Program-made: the position numbers and the translations under genes | NCBI GenBank assembly: GCA_003228685.1 | Contig: QIFC01000025.1 | Span: 23,186-87,185, forward strand | Direction: 5' to 3' | Length of the DNA stretch: 64,000 nt | Source of the DNA: Chloroflexota bacterium | Lineage (GTDB): Bacteria > Chloroflexota > Dehalococcoidia > DSTF01 > RBG-16-68-14 | The notes under the pieces: generated by a model | What the model saw: only the letters and a program-made list of their open reading frames with translations | Databases searched by the model: none | What the model was told of the DNA's origin: nothing | Part shown: positions 34,764-44,255 of the stretch, piece by piece | Layout of the letters: every line of letters starts with the position of its first letter | Numbering within the stretch: the first letter of the stretch is position 1

Positions 34764-35572
34764 GCAAGCGAGTGCTCGTCTTCGCTGCCCACGGCGACGA
34801 TATGGAGTTCACCGCCGGAGGCACGATCGCGAAGTTCACCGATCGCGGCCACAGGGTTGCCCTGGTCGTCGCGACCGACAATGACAAGGGCTCGTTCGAG
34901 CTGTCCGCCGACGAGCTGCGCGCCGCTCGCGACAAGGAGATCCACGCCGCCGCCGAGCTGTTGGGCGTCGACAAGGTGGTCTGCCTCGGCTACTCCGACG
35001 GCGAGCTGCGCGAGCAGTGCCCCGTGCCCGAGCTGCGCGGCAAGTTCATGCGCATCATCCGCGAACTCAAGCCGGACATCACGATGACCTGGGACCCGTT
35101 CTCGCCTTACGAGGGGCACCCCGATCATCGGACGGTTGCCGCGGCGGCCAATGAGGCCGCCTCCTTCAGCCACTTTCCCCTCTATCACCCTGACCAGATC
35201 GAGGAGGGGCTGGAGCCGCACTTCGTCGGCGAGCAGTGGTACTTCGCCAAGTCGCCCCGCGACCAGAACAAGTTCGTCGACATCACGGACTACGTCGACA
35301 GGAAGATCGAGGCGCTCTACCTGCACGAGAGCCAGATGGTGCTCACGGTGCAGGACCTGCTCTATGCGCTAGAGGCCTCCGGTCTCAGCGTCCCGGCCCT
35401 GGACGGCCTCGATCCCCACGACTACAAGGCGGTGATCAACGCGCAGATCCGCGCCGTAACGGGCGCTGTCGGCCGCGCAAACGGGTTCGAGTACGCGGAG
35501 GGCTTCCGACGCGAGCGCTTCGGCCCCATCCCGCGCCTCGCCAAGGACCAAGAGCTGGAGGAGGACGTGTAA
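34760..35572 (+). CDS. PIG-L/LmbE-type N-deacetylase
   Basis: A 270-residue zinc-dependent de-N-acetylase. The metal motif reads FAAHGDDMEFTAGGTIAKF (the common AHPDDxE has Gly here), with CLGYSDGEL, and the second His in GHPDHRTVAAA. Substrates in the family include GlcNAc-inositols and GlcNAc-lipids. It overlaps its upstream neighbour (ATGA) and its stop overlaps the next gene (TAATG). The tight linkage to a ceramidase-like gene and two Gfo/Idh/MocA genes suggests catabolism of an amide-linked sugar or cyclitol. Confidence 0.88.
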   Translation: MSKRVLVFAAHGDDMEFTAGGTIAKFTDRGHRVALVVATDNDKGSFELSADELRAARDKEIHAAAELLGVDKVVCLGYSDGELREQCPVPELRGKFMRIIRELKPDITMTWDPFSPYEGHPDHRTVAAAANEAASFSHFPLYHPDQIEEGLEPHFVGEQWYFAKSPRDQNKFVDITDYVDRKIEALYLHESQMVLTVQDLLYALEASGLSVPALDGLDPHDYKAVINAQIRAVTGAVGRANGFEYAEGFRRERFGPIPRLAKDQELEEDV

Positions 35573-36723
35573 TGCCAGCCAACGACAACAGTGGCCAGAT
35601 TGGCGTCGCCGTGCTGGGCGCGGCCGGGTTCGCGGAGGAGCACCACATCCCCGATACGAACTCGCACCCGCGGGCCAAGGTGCTAGCGCTGTACAGCCGA
35701 GGCCTTGAGCGCGCGAAGGAGATGGCCGATCGCACCGGCGTGCCGGAGGCGAGCGACGACCTGGATGCGCTCCTCGAGCGCAACGACATCGACGCCGTCA
35801 CGATCGTCTCGTCGAACGACCAGCACCACCCCTACGCGATGGCCGCGCTCGCAGCAGGAAAGCACGTCCTCTGCGACAAGCCGATGGCGCTCACCGCCGA
35901 ACAGGCGAGTGAGATGACGCAAGCGGCCAACAACGCAGGCGTCGTCAACCAGATCGCGTTCACGTTCCGCTACACCTACTGCATCGAAGAGATGCGTAGG
36001 CGCGTTACCGCGGGCGACATCGGCAAGCCGCACTTCATCGAGATCCACAACGAAGTGTTCTCCAAGCAGGTCGTCGAGCCGCAGCGCGCCTCCTGGCGAG
36101 ATGACGCTTCGCTGCATGGCGCGGGCCACCTCGGCGAAATGGGCGCCCACTTCATCGATACCGTGAACTACGTTTGTGGCCCCGAGTCCGGCTTCATTGC
36201 CGAAGTGGCCGCCGTCACACACACGATCCCGCACAGCGCTCAGACCGCCGACGGCGAGTTGAAGCCTGTCGACACGCTCGACCTCGCTTCGTTCTTCATG
36301 CGCACCTCCAGCGGACTACAGGGACAGGTCCTCGCCAGCCGCGCCACGCCGCCTCCGATCTCCTACGGCATCGTCCACGCGGGCGAACGCGAGCGCGGCC
36401 ACATGGGCTACGTGACCGTCTCCGGCGACAAGGGGTCGCTGATGGCCACGTTCACGCGTGGCGAGGTCGAGTACCTGCACGAGCTGCGCCCCGGCGAACC
36501 GTGGCAGCGCGTCGACCTGCCTGCCGAGGCCGCGGATGGCAAGCCTCACGGCGTCACGCGCATGATCCATGGCTTCGTGGACAACGTCCTCGCCGGCAAG
36601 GTCGATCCGAACATCGACGCGACGTTCGAGGACGGCTACCGTTCGCAGTTCGCTATCGATGCCATCATGAAGGCCGGCAAGTCCCGCCGCTGGGAGCCCG
36701 TCGCCACGTCGCTCGAGGGCTAG
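35572..36723 (+). CDS. Gfo/Idh/MocA-family oxidoreductase (first)
   Basis: A 383-residue NAD(P)-dependent sugar or cyclitol dehydrogenase. The Rossmann motif is VAVLGAAGFAEEHHIP; the family signature is GKHVLCDKPMALTAEQ; the C-terminal alpha/beta domain follows (EEMRRRVTAGDIGKPHFIEIH, HGAGHLGEMGAHFIDTVNYV). The start overlaps the PIG-L stop; a longer open frame within that gene is a shadow. A second family member follows two bases after the stop. Confidence 0.9.
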   Translation: MPANDNSGQIGVAVLGAAGFAEEHHIPDTNSHPRAKVLALYSRGLERAKEMADRTGVPEASDDLDALLERNDIDAVTIVSSNDQHHPYAMAALAAGKHVLCDKPMALTAEQASEMTQAANNAGVVNQIAFTFRYTYCIEEMRRRVTAGDIGKPHFIEIHNEVFSKQVVEPQRASWRDDASLHGAGHLGEMGAHFIDTVNYVCGPESGFIAEVAAVTHTIPHSAQTADGELKPVDTLDLASFFMRTSSGLQGQVLASRATPPPISYGIVHAGERERGHMGYVTVSGDKGSLMATFTRGEVEYLHELRPGEPWQRVDLPAEAADGKPHGVTRMIHGFVDNVLAGKVDPNIDATFEDGYRSQFAIDAIMKAGKSRRWEPVATSLEG

Positions 36724-36725
36724 TC

Positions 36726-37841
36726 ATGTCCGATTTCGTTCGCATGGGTGTCGTCGGCGCGGGCAGCATCTCGATTCGCGGCATCATGCCGCATCTCAGC
36801 CAGGAAGATGTGCGCGACCGCGTCCGCATGGCCGCCGTCTGCGACCCGGCGCCCGGACGCGCCGAAGCCGCCGGTGAGCGCTTCTCGGTTCCCAAGCACT
36901 TCACCACGTTCGAGGAGTTGCTGGAGCGGGGCGATGTCGACGCCGTTACCATCGCATCGCCCATCAGCCTCCACTACGAGCAGGGCAAGCAGGCGCTCTT
37001 GGCCGGCAAGCACGTCCACTTCAACAAGACGATGACGACGACTGTGGAGGAGGCGAACGAGCTACTGGCGCTCGCCACCGAGCGCGACCTGCGCATCGTC
37101 GCCTCCCCGGGCGAGATGATCCGGCCGCATAATGCGCACATCAAGGAACTGATCGCGTCCGGTGCGCTCGGAACGCTGGTCTGGGCGACGTGCGGCGCGG
37201 CCTTTGGTACCTACCACGAGCGCGAGTCTGTCCGCCACGGTGACGACGTTCTCCAGAACGCCGATCCCTCCTGGTACTTTCGCAAGCCCGGCGGTGGCCC
37301 GCTTTACGACATGACCGTCTACGCGCTCCACGCTCTCACCGGCATCCTGGGCCCCGCTCGCCGCGTCTCGGCGATGTCCGGCGTGCGCATCGCCGAGCGG
37401 GAGTTTCGTGGCGAAATGCTCGCCTGCGACGCCGACGACAACTCGCTCATCACGCTCGACTTCGGCGACGCACTCTTCGCCTTCGTGTACGGCACGGCTG
37501 CCGGCGCCATCACGCGGGGCTTCGCGCCCAGCTTCTTCGGCACAGATGGAGCCATCGTCGGCATGCGGCTCAACGCCGAGCCGTTCGACTACCCAGGCCG
37601 CGGGATTGCGGACGGAGAGGGGGCCAGCGTCCAGTGGCTGCTGCCGCACGTCACAGGCCCGCATCGTGAGATCGAAGAGCAGCACGTCTACGAGGACGTC
37701 ATGCAGCTCGTCGACTGGGTGCGCGACGGCGCGCCCAGCATCGCCACGGCCGAGCACGCGCGCCACGTCATCGAAATCATCGAGTGCGCCTACCGCGCCG
37801 CCGAGACCGGTCAGACGCAGGAACTACAGACGGAGTTCTGA
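36726..37841 (+). CDS. Gfo/Idh/MocA-family oxidoreductase (second)
   Basis: A 371-residue paralogue of the preceding gene: MGVVGAGSISIRGIMPHL, GKHVHFNKTMTTTVEEANELL (Asn instead of the usual Glu/Asp before Lys), ASPGEMIRPHN and GGGPLYDMTVYALHALTGILGP. The two enzymes may act successively or form a heteromer. The ATG at 36726 lies two bases after the previous stop. Confidence 0.9.
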   Translation: MSDFVRMGVVGAGSISIRGIMPHLSQEDVRDRVRMAAVCDPAPGRAEAAGERFSVPKHFTTFEELLERGDVDAVTIASPISLHYEQGKQALLAGKHVHFNKTMTTTVEEANELLALATERDLRIVASPGEMIRPHNAHIKELIASGALGTLVWATCGAAFGTYHERESVRHGDDVLQNADPSWYFRKPGGGPLYDMTVYALHALTGILGPARRVSAMSGVRIAEREFRGEMLACDADDNSLITLDFGDALFAFVYGTAAGAITRGFAPSFFGTDGAIVGMRLNAEPFDYPGRGIADGEGASVQWLLPHVTGPHREIEEQHVYEDVMQLVDWVRDGAPSIATAEHARHVIEIIECAYRAAETGQTQELQTEF

Positions 37842-37870
37842 AGGATGGCGAAGCGAGGACACATCGCGAA

Positions 37871-38707
37871 GTGGAACCGCTCACCAAGAGACTGAAGCGC
37901 TCATGGGAGCGGCTGCGCCCGCTCCCCAAGCCCCGCTACGTCGAGCGGACACCGAGGGTGAGCGATGCGTTTCAAGACGGCGTCTATCAGAATCCCAACG
38001 CGATGACGCTCGCCGCCGCCGCCTTGTCGCAAGAGGCCATCTGCTTCGTCGAGGACCTCATCGACCGCATGACGCCCAGCGGGGAGCTGGCCGGCCAGCA
38101 GGCCTGGTACAGGCTCGCTCGCGCACAGTTCGGCAAGCACCTCCGCTTCGCGGACCTGACGACGACGCTTTGGGCGGCCTCGACGCTCATCCGGCCCAGC
38201 GCCTACCTGGAGATCGGCGTGCGCCGTGGCCGCAGTGCCTGCGTCGTCGGCGCGACCAGTCCCGAGTGTGCGATCGCCGGCTTCGATCTCTGGCTGGAGG
38301 ACTACGCGGGCGTGCCCAACCCTGGGCCCGAGTTCGTGCGGAGCGAGCTGGAGGCCATCGGCTATCTGGGGAGCGTGGAGTTGACGTCTGGAGACAGTCG
38401 CGAGACCGTGCCGACCTACCTTGCCGCTCACGCCGACGCGTTCTTCGATATCATCACGGTCGATGGCGACCACAGGGCGTTCGGCGCCGCGGCCGATCTC
38501 GCGAACGTGCTCCCCAGGCTGAAGGTGGGGGGCATCCTCCTCTTCGATGACATCGTGCAGACGCCCGCATTGCGTGATGTCTGGGAGCGCCTCGTCAAGC
38601 ACGACAGCCGCTACGTGACCTGGGAGTACACGGACGCCGGCGATGGCGTCGCCGCCGCCATCCGCATCGGCGACGGGCCCATGCTAGACTGGCGCGCTGA
38701 GAACTGA
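37871..38707 (+). CDS. class I SAM-dependent methyltransferase (Methyltransf_24-like)
   Basis: A protein of about 278 residues. The SAM-binding region is YLEIGVRRGRSACVVGA, with AIAGFDLWLEDYAG, FDIITVDGDHRAFGAAADLANVLPRLKVGGILLFDDI. Members of this type often modify sugars in glycan pathways. The start is uncertain: GTG 37871 with a GAGGA site, or one a little upstream overlapping the oxidoreductase gene. The stop touches the ATG of the peptidase gene, so it belongs to the operon. Confidence 0.75.
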   Translation: MEPLTKRLKRSWERLRPLPKPRYVERTPRVSDAFQDGVYQNPNAMTLAAAALSQEAICFVEDLIDRMTPSGELAGQQAWYRLARAQFGKHLRFADLTTTLWAASTLIRPSAYLEIGVRRGRSACVVGATSPECAIAGFDLWLEDYAGVPNPGPEFVRSELEAIGYLGSVELTSGDSRETVPTYLAAHADAFFDIITVDGDHRAFGAAADLANVLPRLKVGGILLFDDIVQTPALRDVWERLVKHDSRYVTWEYTDAGDGVAAAIRIGDGPMLDWRAEN

Positions 38708-40066
38708 ATGATTGAAGCCAACCTCGTCCCCAGCGAGCAGCAGATTTTCGAGTGGATCGAGCGGGTGTACGCACAAGGCGTGCGCCGCCCGGGCTATCCC
38801 GCTGACCGCTGGGCCGAACAGCATTGCCTGGAAGCGTTCAAGTCCTTCGGGCTGGACAACGTACGTCATGAGCCCGTCGAGCTGCCCTACTGGGAGCCGA
38901 AAGCGTCCTCGCTTCGCATCGAGACCGGTGGCGAGTCGCTGGAGATCGCGGGCTTCCCGCTGCCGCACTGCACGCCGTCGGACGGCCTGGACGCGCCGCT
39001 TGTGGCCTTCGATGAAGAGAACCCGGGCGCGGTCAAGGACGCCATCGCCCTCGTCGACCTACCGCTCAACCGGCCGCCACATGCTGTCCTTGCCCGTTTG
39101 GCGACGTCGATCTACGACCCCAAGGACACGTTCGCCGAATCACTGCACATCTTGCCGTTCAGCCGCCTCATGCAGGCCGTCATGGAGCCCGCGATGGAGG
39201 CCGGCGCTCTTGGCTTCGTAGGGATGCTGTCCGCGTACCCCGGCGACTCCTGCGACTACTACGTTCCGTACGATGCAGTCGAACGCCCTATCCCCGGCCT
39301 CTGGGTCAGCGGCAGCGACGGCGCGCGCCTCACGAGCCTGCTGGAGCAGGGCGCCGTCCGCGCCCGGCTCGCGATCGACGCCGAACGCGAGTCGATCACC
39401 ACCTACAACGTTGTCGGCGAGCTGCCCGGCGCTGACGAAGAGCTCGTCATCATCGGTTCCCACCACGACGGCCCCTGGTCGTCTGCCGTCGAAGACGGCT
39501 CCGGCATCTCGCTCGTCTTTGCCCAGGCAGCTTATTGGACGCAGGTCCCCGCGATGTATCGCCCACACCGCCTCATGTTCCTCTTGAACTCGGGCCACAT
39601 GGCCGGAGGCGCGGGACTGCACGCATTCGTGAAGGACCACGCCGGCGACCTGGAGCGCACCGTTCTCGAACTCCACCTCGAGCATGCAGCTAGCGAATTC
39701 TCCGACGAGTCCGGCACGCCGGCCCCAACGGGCCATCCCGAGGCGCGCTGGTGGTTCACCAGCCGCGCGCCTCGGCTTGAGGCCGCCGTCCAGCAGGCAA
39801 TCGAGAGTGAGAAGCTGGACCGTTCGCTGATCCTTCCGCCGACCGCATTCGGCCCCGCGCCAACCACGGACGGCGCCGCCTTTCACTTGGCGGGCGTACC
39901 GCTCGTCAACTTCCTCACCGCGCCCTACTACCTCTTCGACTCGCAGGACACGCTCGACAAGGTCCATAGGCCCAGTCTTGTGCCTGTCACCCGCGCCGCA
40001 ATCCGCATCATCGATTCGACGGCGGGCACGTCCGCGCAGGCCATGCGGGCCGCCGTGCAGGCCTGA
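38708..40066 (+). CDS. M28-like zinc aminopeptidase
   Basis: A 452-residue protein with an N-terminal cap/PA-like region (about 100-240) and an M28 peptidase core: ELVIIGSHHDGPWSSAVEDGSGISL holds the first His and bridging Asp, LELHLEHAAS an acidic/His pair, and DSQDTLDKVH the last His. There is no signal peptide, so it probably works in the cytoplasm. It is the last gene of the operon; relatives hydrolyse terminal amino acids or amides. Its substrate may be an amide product of the preceding enzymes. Confidence 0.8.
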   Translation: MIEANLVPSEQQIFEWIERVYAQGVRRPGYPADRWAEQHCLEAFKSFGLDNVRHEPVELPYWEPKASSLRIETGGESLEIAGFPLPHCTPSDGLDAPLVAFDEENPGAVKDAIALVDLPLNRPPHAVLARLATSIYDPKDTFAESLHILPFSRLMQAVMEPAMEAGALGFVGMLSAYPGDSCDYYVPYDAVERPIPGLWVSGSDGARLTSLLEQGAVRARLAIDAERESITTYNVVGELPGADEELVIIGSHHDGPWSSAVEDGSGISLVFAQAAYWTQVPAMYRPHRLMFLLNSGHMAGGAGLHAFVKDHAGDLERTVLELHLEHAASEFSDESGTPAPTGHPEARWWFTSRAPRLEAAVQQAIESEKLDRSLILPPTAFGPAPTTDGAAFHLAGVPLVNFLTAPYYLFDSQDTLDKVHRPSLVPVTRAAIRIIDSTAGTSAQAMRAAVQA

Positions 40067-40238
40067 CCGCTTGCCGGAAGAATCTTCGCCCACGATCTGC
40101 GATTTCGCGCTGGCGACGGCGTCGCTGATCCAGCGCACGTGCTCTGCTCTACATGGCATCGTGCAGACGCCCGGCCTGCGTGGCGCGGCCAGTGACCGCC
40201 TAGCCGAGGCCTCTTTTCAAGTTGCTAGGCGCCCAGGA
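40067..40238. other. convergent intergenic gap with a possible methyltransferase relic
   Basis: About 170 bases between convergent genes. The stretch near 40157 shares CATCGTGCAGACGCCC with the methyltransferase gene at about 38549, and reads IVQTPGLRGAASDRL in the same sense as IVQTPALRDVWERL. No open gene is present. Confidence 0.4.
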
Positions 40239-41423
40239 TCAGGGCTGGGGCATCAGCTCCGGCGGCAACCGGTAAATCTTGTCCTTGGACGAGTAGTAGA
40301 TGATACCTTCGCTGTCGACGCCGACATTGAAACGACAGTCGTCTACTAGGACGAGATCTCGCACGATCTCATCGTTGTCGGGGCCGCCAAACTCGAGATA
40401 GCGCATATTGCCGGTGATGAACTCGCAAATGAGTAGCGCATTCCCCAGACCTTCGTACGTTCCCCTCGGCAAGAACGCCATACCGGCCGGAGCAACGTTT
40501 GATTGGAATTCTTCCGGCTCGGTGTCGGGCAGAGAAAACAGGTAGATCGGGTCAGTTCCGCCTAAGCCCAAGCAAGTCTCGGTCTCCGCCCGCGGCAGAG
40601 AACCCGGCACGCCGTAGTCCTGGCCGGATTCGATCACGTTCAGTTCGTCGCAATTGCCCGGTCCATTGTCGGGCGAATACAGCTTGCCCGTCTCCTGGTG
40701 AAACGCGAAGTCGAAGGTGTTCCTGATCCCATGAGCAAAGATGCGCGGGTCTGCTCCAGGTTCATCGATGAACGGGTTGTCAGGCGCCGGGGACCCATCC
40801 CGCTTGTCGAATCGAAGGAACTTCCCTAGCGGATTGTCCAGGCCAGCAGCCCGGTCCTTCTGCTCATTGTTGCCTACGCTTAGATACAGGTAGCCATCTG
40901 GCCCGAAGTGAAGTCCTCCCCCAACGTGGACACAGACTCCGGAAACCGTGTCCAGTAGCTCGACCAAGACCGTGCGATCCGTTCCCTGACCATCAACATC
41001 CGTGTAGCGCACGACGCGCAGGGTGGCCACTTCTGCGTCAGACGTGGACTGCGTTAGGTAGACATAGACGTAGCGGTTCGTCGAGAAATCAGGGTCAAGG
41101 GCGATGCCCAGCAGCCCGCACTCGTTGCGGCTTCGGACCTCTTCGGATGCAAACAACTCCCCTTCACTGGGATCACTTGTGCTCACAGCCTGATCTGGAT
41201 CCCACTGATCCAGGTCGAACCAGCGAATCTCTCCACGTTGACGGAGGTTGAAAAAGAGGCGTCCGTCCGGCGCGAACTCAAAGGCTACTGGTTCGGAGCC
41301 AAACACCACAGGCTGACCGGCCGGCCCCCCATCTTCTTGCTGGCTCTCGCCGCTCTCGCTGCTCCCGCACGCCATGAGCAGTAGGGCCGCACCGCAAAGT
41401 AGCGCAATCCGAACAGTCCGCAT
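40239..41423 (-). CDS. PQQ-dependent glucose/sorbosone dehydrogenase-like lipoprotein
   Basis: A 394-residue exported lipoprotein. The signal MRTVRIALLCGAALLLMACGSS has a lipobox (LMAC), followed by a short acidic linker. The mature part is a GSDH-type beta propeller: PVAFEFAPDGRLFFNLRQRGEIRWFD, ECGLLGIALDPDFSTNRYVYVYLTQS, VGGGLHFGPDGYLYLSVGNN, IFAHGIRNTFDFAFHQETGKLYSPDNGPGNCDELN and GMAFLPRGTYEGLGNALLICEF. Such proteins oxidise sugars extracellularly or are catalytically silent propellers. The start at 41423 is chosen for its signal peptide; an ATG ten codons upstream is possible. Confidence 0.87.
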   Translation of the reverse strand: MRTVRIALLCGAALLLMACGSSESGESQQEDGGPAGQPVVFGSEPVAFEFAPDGRLFFNLRQRGEIRWFDLDQWDPDQAVSTSDPSEGELFASEEVRSRNECGLLGIALDPDFSTNRYVYVYLTQSTSDAEVATLRVVRYTDVDGQGTDRTVLVELLDTVSGVCVHVGGGLHFGPDGYLYLSVGNNEQKDRAAGLDNPLGKFLRFDKRDGSPAPDNPFIDEPGADPRIFAHGIRNTFDFAFHQETGKLYSPDNGPGNCDELNVIESGQDYGVPGSLPRAETETCLGLGGTDPIYLFSLPDTEPEEFQSNVAPAGMAFLPRGTYEGLGNALLICEFITGNMRYLEFGGPDNDEIVRDLVLVDDCRFNVGVDSEGIIYYSSKDKIYRLPPELMPQP

Positions 41424-41515
41424 GGCACGATAGTACATCATCCCGCGGGCCATTCGCGCTTCTCAGGTGAGCGCGAAGCTGCTCGCGGGAACCGGCGCCA
41501 CTGCCGAGCGCTGTC

Positions 41516-44134
41516 TTACCCCGTGCTGGAAGGTTCTGGCGCGCGTCTCCACCAAGCGTGCAACGCTTGCTGCCAGAGCGTCCAGCGCTCTCGGCCCAGC
41601 AGGATCGCCACGCCCGCCGTCATGACGAACGTCCCTGCCAAGGCCAGGATCGCCCAACTTGGCAGCAGCTGTGCAGCATTGAACAGGTAGCGCAACGCGT
41701 CCAGGACGATGAAGGCCGTGGCCGTCGACAGCAACCAGACCCAACGCTGTACCAGCGCGACCCCCAGGACGAAGAGCCCTTCACCAAGCAGCAGCAGCGC
41801 GTACGGCCAACCGCCTTCATTCCATGACTGCGCCAGGCTCGGCCCCATTAACACGGCAGCGCCCAGTGCTTGCGCTGGCTGGAGAAACGCTTCGACGCCA
41901 TCCGGCAGGTTTCGGAGTCGGAACGCCAGTGACGCGCCTGCCAGCAAGTAGACGCCCAGCGGCGCTGTGTAGGCTTGCACGTTCTCCGGCCGGAAGTGAC
42001 CGATATAAAGCAGGAGCGCGATTATCAGAAGCGCTGAAGCTCCCGCCACGAACTCCATGCGCTGCTCGAGCCACGCTGCGACGGCCATCAGCACTCCCAG
42101 CAGCAGTACAGCGGCCGCCGATGTTTGGTAGAGTGCCGTTTCCTCGAAGGAGTGTGCGCCGATGAAGCCTTCGCTATCTGCGAGGATCGCGAGCCGCACC
42201 CAACCCGTGATGGGCGCTGCCACCAGATAGGCGAACGCGAGCGCGAGCAACACCGGCGACCACGTCTCTTCGCGTTGTCGCAGTACTGCGTAGGCTGCGA
42301 AGAGCACCGCTCCGATGCCCGCGACCGCGAGCGGAAGGTAGAAATCGGCCGGCTCATAATACCGCCACGCGGCCAGAAGGCAGACGTAGCCGTACGCAGC
42401 CGGGACCGCCAGCGCGAACGGCTCCCGTTCCCATAGCGCGAGAGCAAGCGAGACCGCCGCGTACACGGCGAGCAGCACCGTCACCTGCCCTTCTCCTTCC
42501 ACGGCGGACAGGAGCACGAAGAGGCTCATGCCGGCGGCGATGGCGTAGACGTGGACTCGGTAGTCCGGCCACCACCAGCGCATGGTTACCGCTACTGCGG
42601 CAATGCCTAGCGACAGTCCGAAGAACGGGAGCGCCAAGTCTGAGGCGCCCGCTCCTTCTGCGGCGGGTAGGCTCGACAGGAGGTAGAAGTATCCGATGCC
42701 TAACACGAGGCCGGCCGCATAGATGAACGCGGCGGCTATTGTTCCGCGCAGATCATCTCGATCCTCCTCGAACGCGGCTGGGACATTGAGTTGCTTTGCG
42801 AAGGAGAGGCGCGCCGCAATCAGGTAGAACGCAGCGGCGCTGAAGTAAACGCCCGCGCCGATGCGCGGGGCGTCACCGTATAGTGCTGTAAACAGCAGCC
42901 AGGACGCCGTAACCGCTCCCACTGCCATCCAGTCTGCGTATACCTGGCCGAACCAGCGAAGCCTCGAACGCCAACCGGCCGCCGCGTAGAGCCATCCGAC
43001 GATCGCCACGGCCACGCCGTACCATTCTTCGCCAACGTCCAGCGCGAAGACTATCGTGACGGCTGCACCAGCGGTCACCGCCAGTGCCGAGATTGTCAAG
43101 ATCGGAGCGGCTTGTGGAAGAGAGCGCCGGGCCCAGAGAACCTGCGTCCAGTAGAACAGAGCGGCCAGCGCTGCCGTGGTTGGCAGGAACCATCGCGTTC
43201 TCAGTTCGAAGCCGTCACCGGCTTCGACTGCTTGCGTCATCGCCAGAGCGATGAGCGCTGCGGGCGCCACGACGAGGTGCGCCGATGCCAAGCAGATCGG
43301 TCCGAATACGTCGCGGACACGCCGCGATGGCGCCAGCGACGGAGTCGTTTGCAGGAGTCCCGCAGCGATGTAACTCCCCGGATAGGCCTCCGGCGCCGCA
43401 TCGGCCAGCATCATCGCGGCGCCAAGGCCGCTCAACGCCGCGATGACCATCGCCGCCGGATACCAGCGGCCCACGCCTAAGAAGGACACCGCTCCGTAGA
43501 AGATCGCGCTCGTGAGGGACCCCGCGAGCCAGAGGCCCGTCGGGTCGATTTCGTCCTCCGACAGATAGAGGCCGTAGGCGCCGGCAAACGTGATCGGCAC
43601 CATCAGCGAGCCTACCGCGAAGAACACGACGCCTGCCTGCTGGACGCGCGGGATGCGCAGGCAGAGCAGCCCCGCCGCGACGAAGAGGAGCGGGGCCAGT
43701 GCCAACAGGGCCATTCTCACGTTCTCGCCAACAGATTCGCCCGAAGCGCTCACGAACACGAGCGAAGCGATTACGATCAGGAACGCGCCTAGGTACAGGA
43801 GGAAGTTCGCTTGCTGTTCCGCCAACCAGCCCGGACCTTCGCGTTCAGCGGGCGCGGCTCGCTCTCTGGCTGGAGCCGCCTTGGCTGGGGCCGCTGTGCG
43901 CGTGTCGCTGAGAGCTTCCCTGTAGCGCCGGCTTAGGCGGAGGTAGAGTTCGTCATCAATCTCGCCCGTCTGGTGGAGGCGCAGCAGTTCGTTGAGAAGG
44001 AAGGCTAATCCCTGGCGCTCTTGCAGGCGGCTGCCGGCGAGGCCCACACCGCACCTGCTGCAGTACCGATTTGCGACCGGACTGCTTTCCCCACAGGTCA
44101 GGCAGTACCAGAGTGGCTCTGGCGTCTCCACCAT
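41516..44134 (-). CDS. large polytopic membrane protein with N-terminal zinc ribbon
   Basis: A protein of 872 residues. Residues 10-30 hold a double zinc knuckle (WYCLTCGESSPVANRYCSRCGVG). A charged segment and an Ala/Pro/Lys/Glu linker (AAPAKAAPARERAAPAE) lead to WLAEQQANFLLYLGAFLIVIASLVFV, typical of DUF2157-like membrane proteins, and then more than 20 hydrophobic helices to the C-terminus. The function is unknown; the arrangement of a cytoplasmic zinc ribbon and many helices is common in Chloroflexota. The start MVETPEP at 44134 is preferred over 44152. Confidence 0.78.
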   Translation of the reverse strand: MVETPEPLWYCLTCGESSPVANRYCSRCGVGLAGSRLQERQGLAFLLNELLRLHQTGEIDDELYLRLSRRYREALSDTRTAAPAKAAPARERAAPAEREGPGWLAEQQANFLLYLGAFLIVIASLVFVSASGESVGENVRMALLALAPLLFVAAGLLCLRIPRVQQAGVVFFAVGSLMVPITFAGAYGLYLSEDEIDPTGLWLAGSLTSAIFYGAVSFLGVGRWYPAAMVIAALSGLGAAMMLADAAPEAYPGSYIAAGLLQTTPSLAPSRRVRDVFGPICLASAHLVVAPAALIALAMTQAVEAGDGFELRTRWFLPTTAALAALFYWTQVLWARRSLPQAAPILTISALAVTAGAAVTIVFALDVGEEWYGVAVAIVGWLYAAAGWRSRLRWFGQVYADWMAVGAVTASWLLFTALYGDAPRIGAGVYFSAAAFYLIAARLSFAKQLNVPAAFEEDRDDLRGTIAAAFIYAAGLVLGIGYFYLLSSLPAAEGAGASDLALPFFGLSLGIAAVAVTMRWWWPDYRVHVYAIAAGMSLFVLLSAVEGEGQVTVLLAVYAAVSLALALWEREPFALAVPAAYGYVCLLAAWRYYEPADFYLPLAVAGIGAVLFAAYAVLRQREETWSPVLLALAFAYLVAAPITGWVRLAILADSEGFIGAHSFEETALYQTSAAAVLLLGVLMAVAAWLEQRMEFVAGASALLIIALLLYIGHFRPENVQAYTAPLGVYLLAGASLAFRLRNLPDGVEAFLQPAQALGAAVLMGPSLAQSWNEGGWPYALLLLGEGLFVLGVALVQRWVWLLSTATAFIVLDALRYLFNAAQLLPSWAILALAGTFVMTAGVAILLGRERWTLWQQALHAWWRRAPEPSSTG

Positions 44135-44255
44135 CGCTACCTCCCGACCCACAGTATCACAGTGTGGAGCAAGCGCCCATCAGGCATTCATTCGTCTGTC
44201 GCGGAGGCGGAACTGGCTGCCCCCTACCGTTACGTCTGTGCCATAATGCTTCGCG

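Noticed and set aside
35236-35571. N-terminal extension of the first Gfo/Idh gene
   Set aside because: The extension lies out of frame over the PIG-L gene and is Arg/Gly/Pro-rich; similarity begins at the ATG at 35572.
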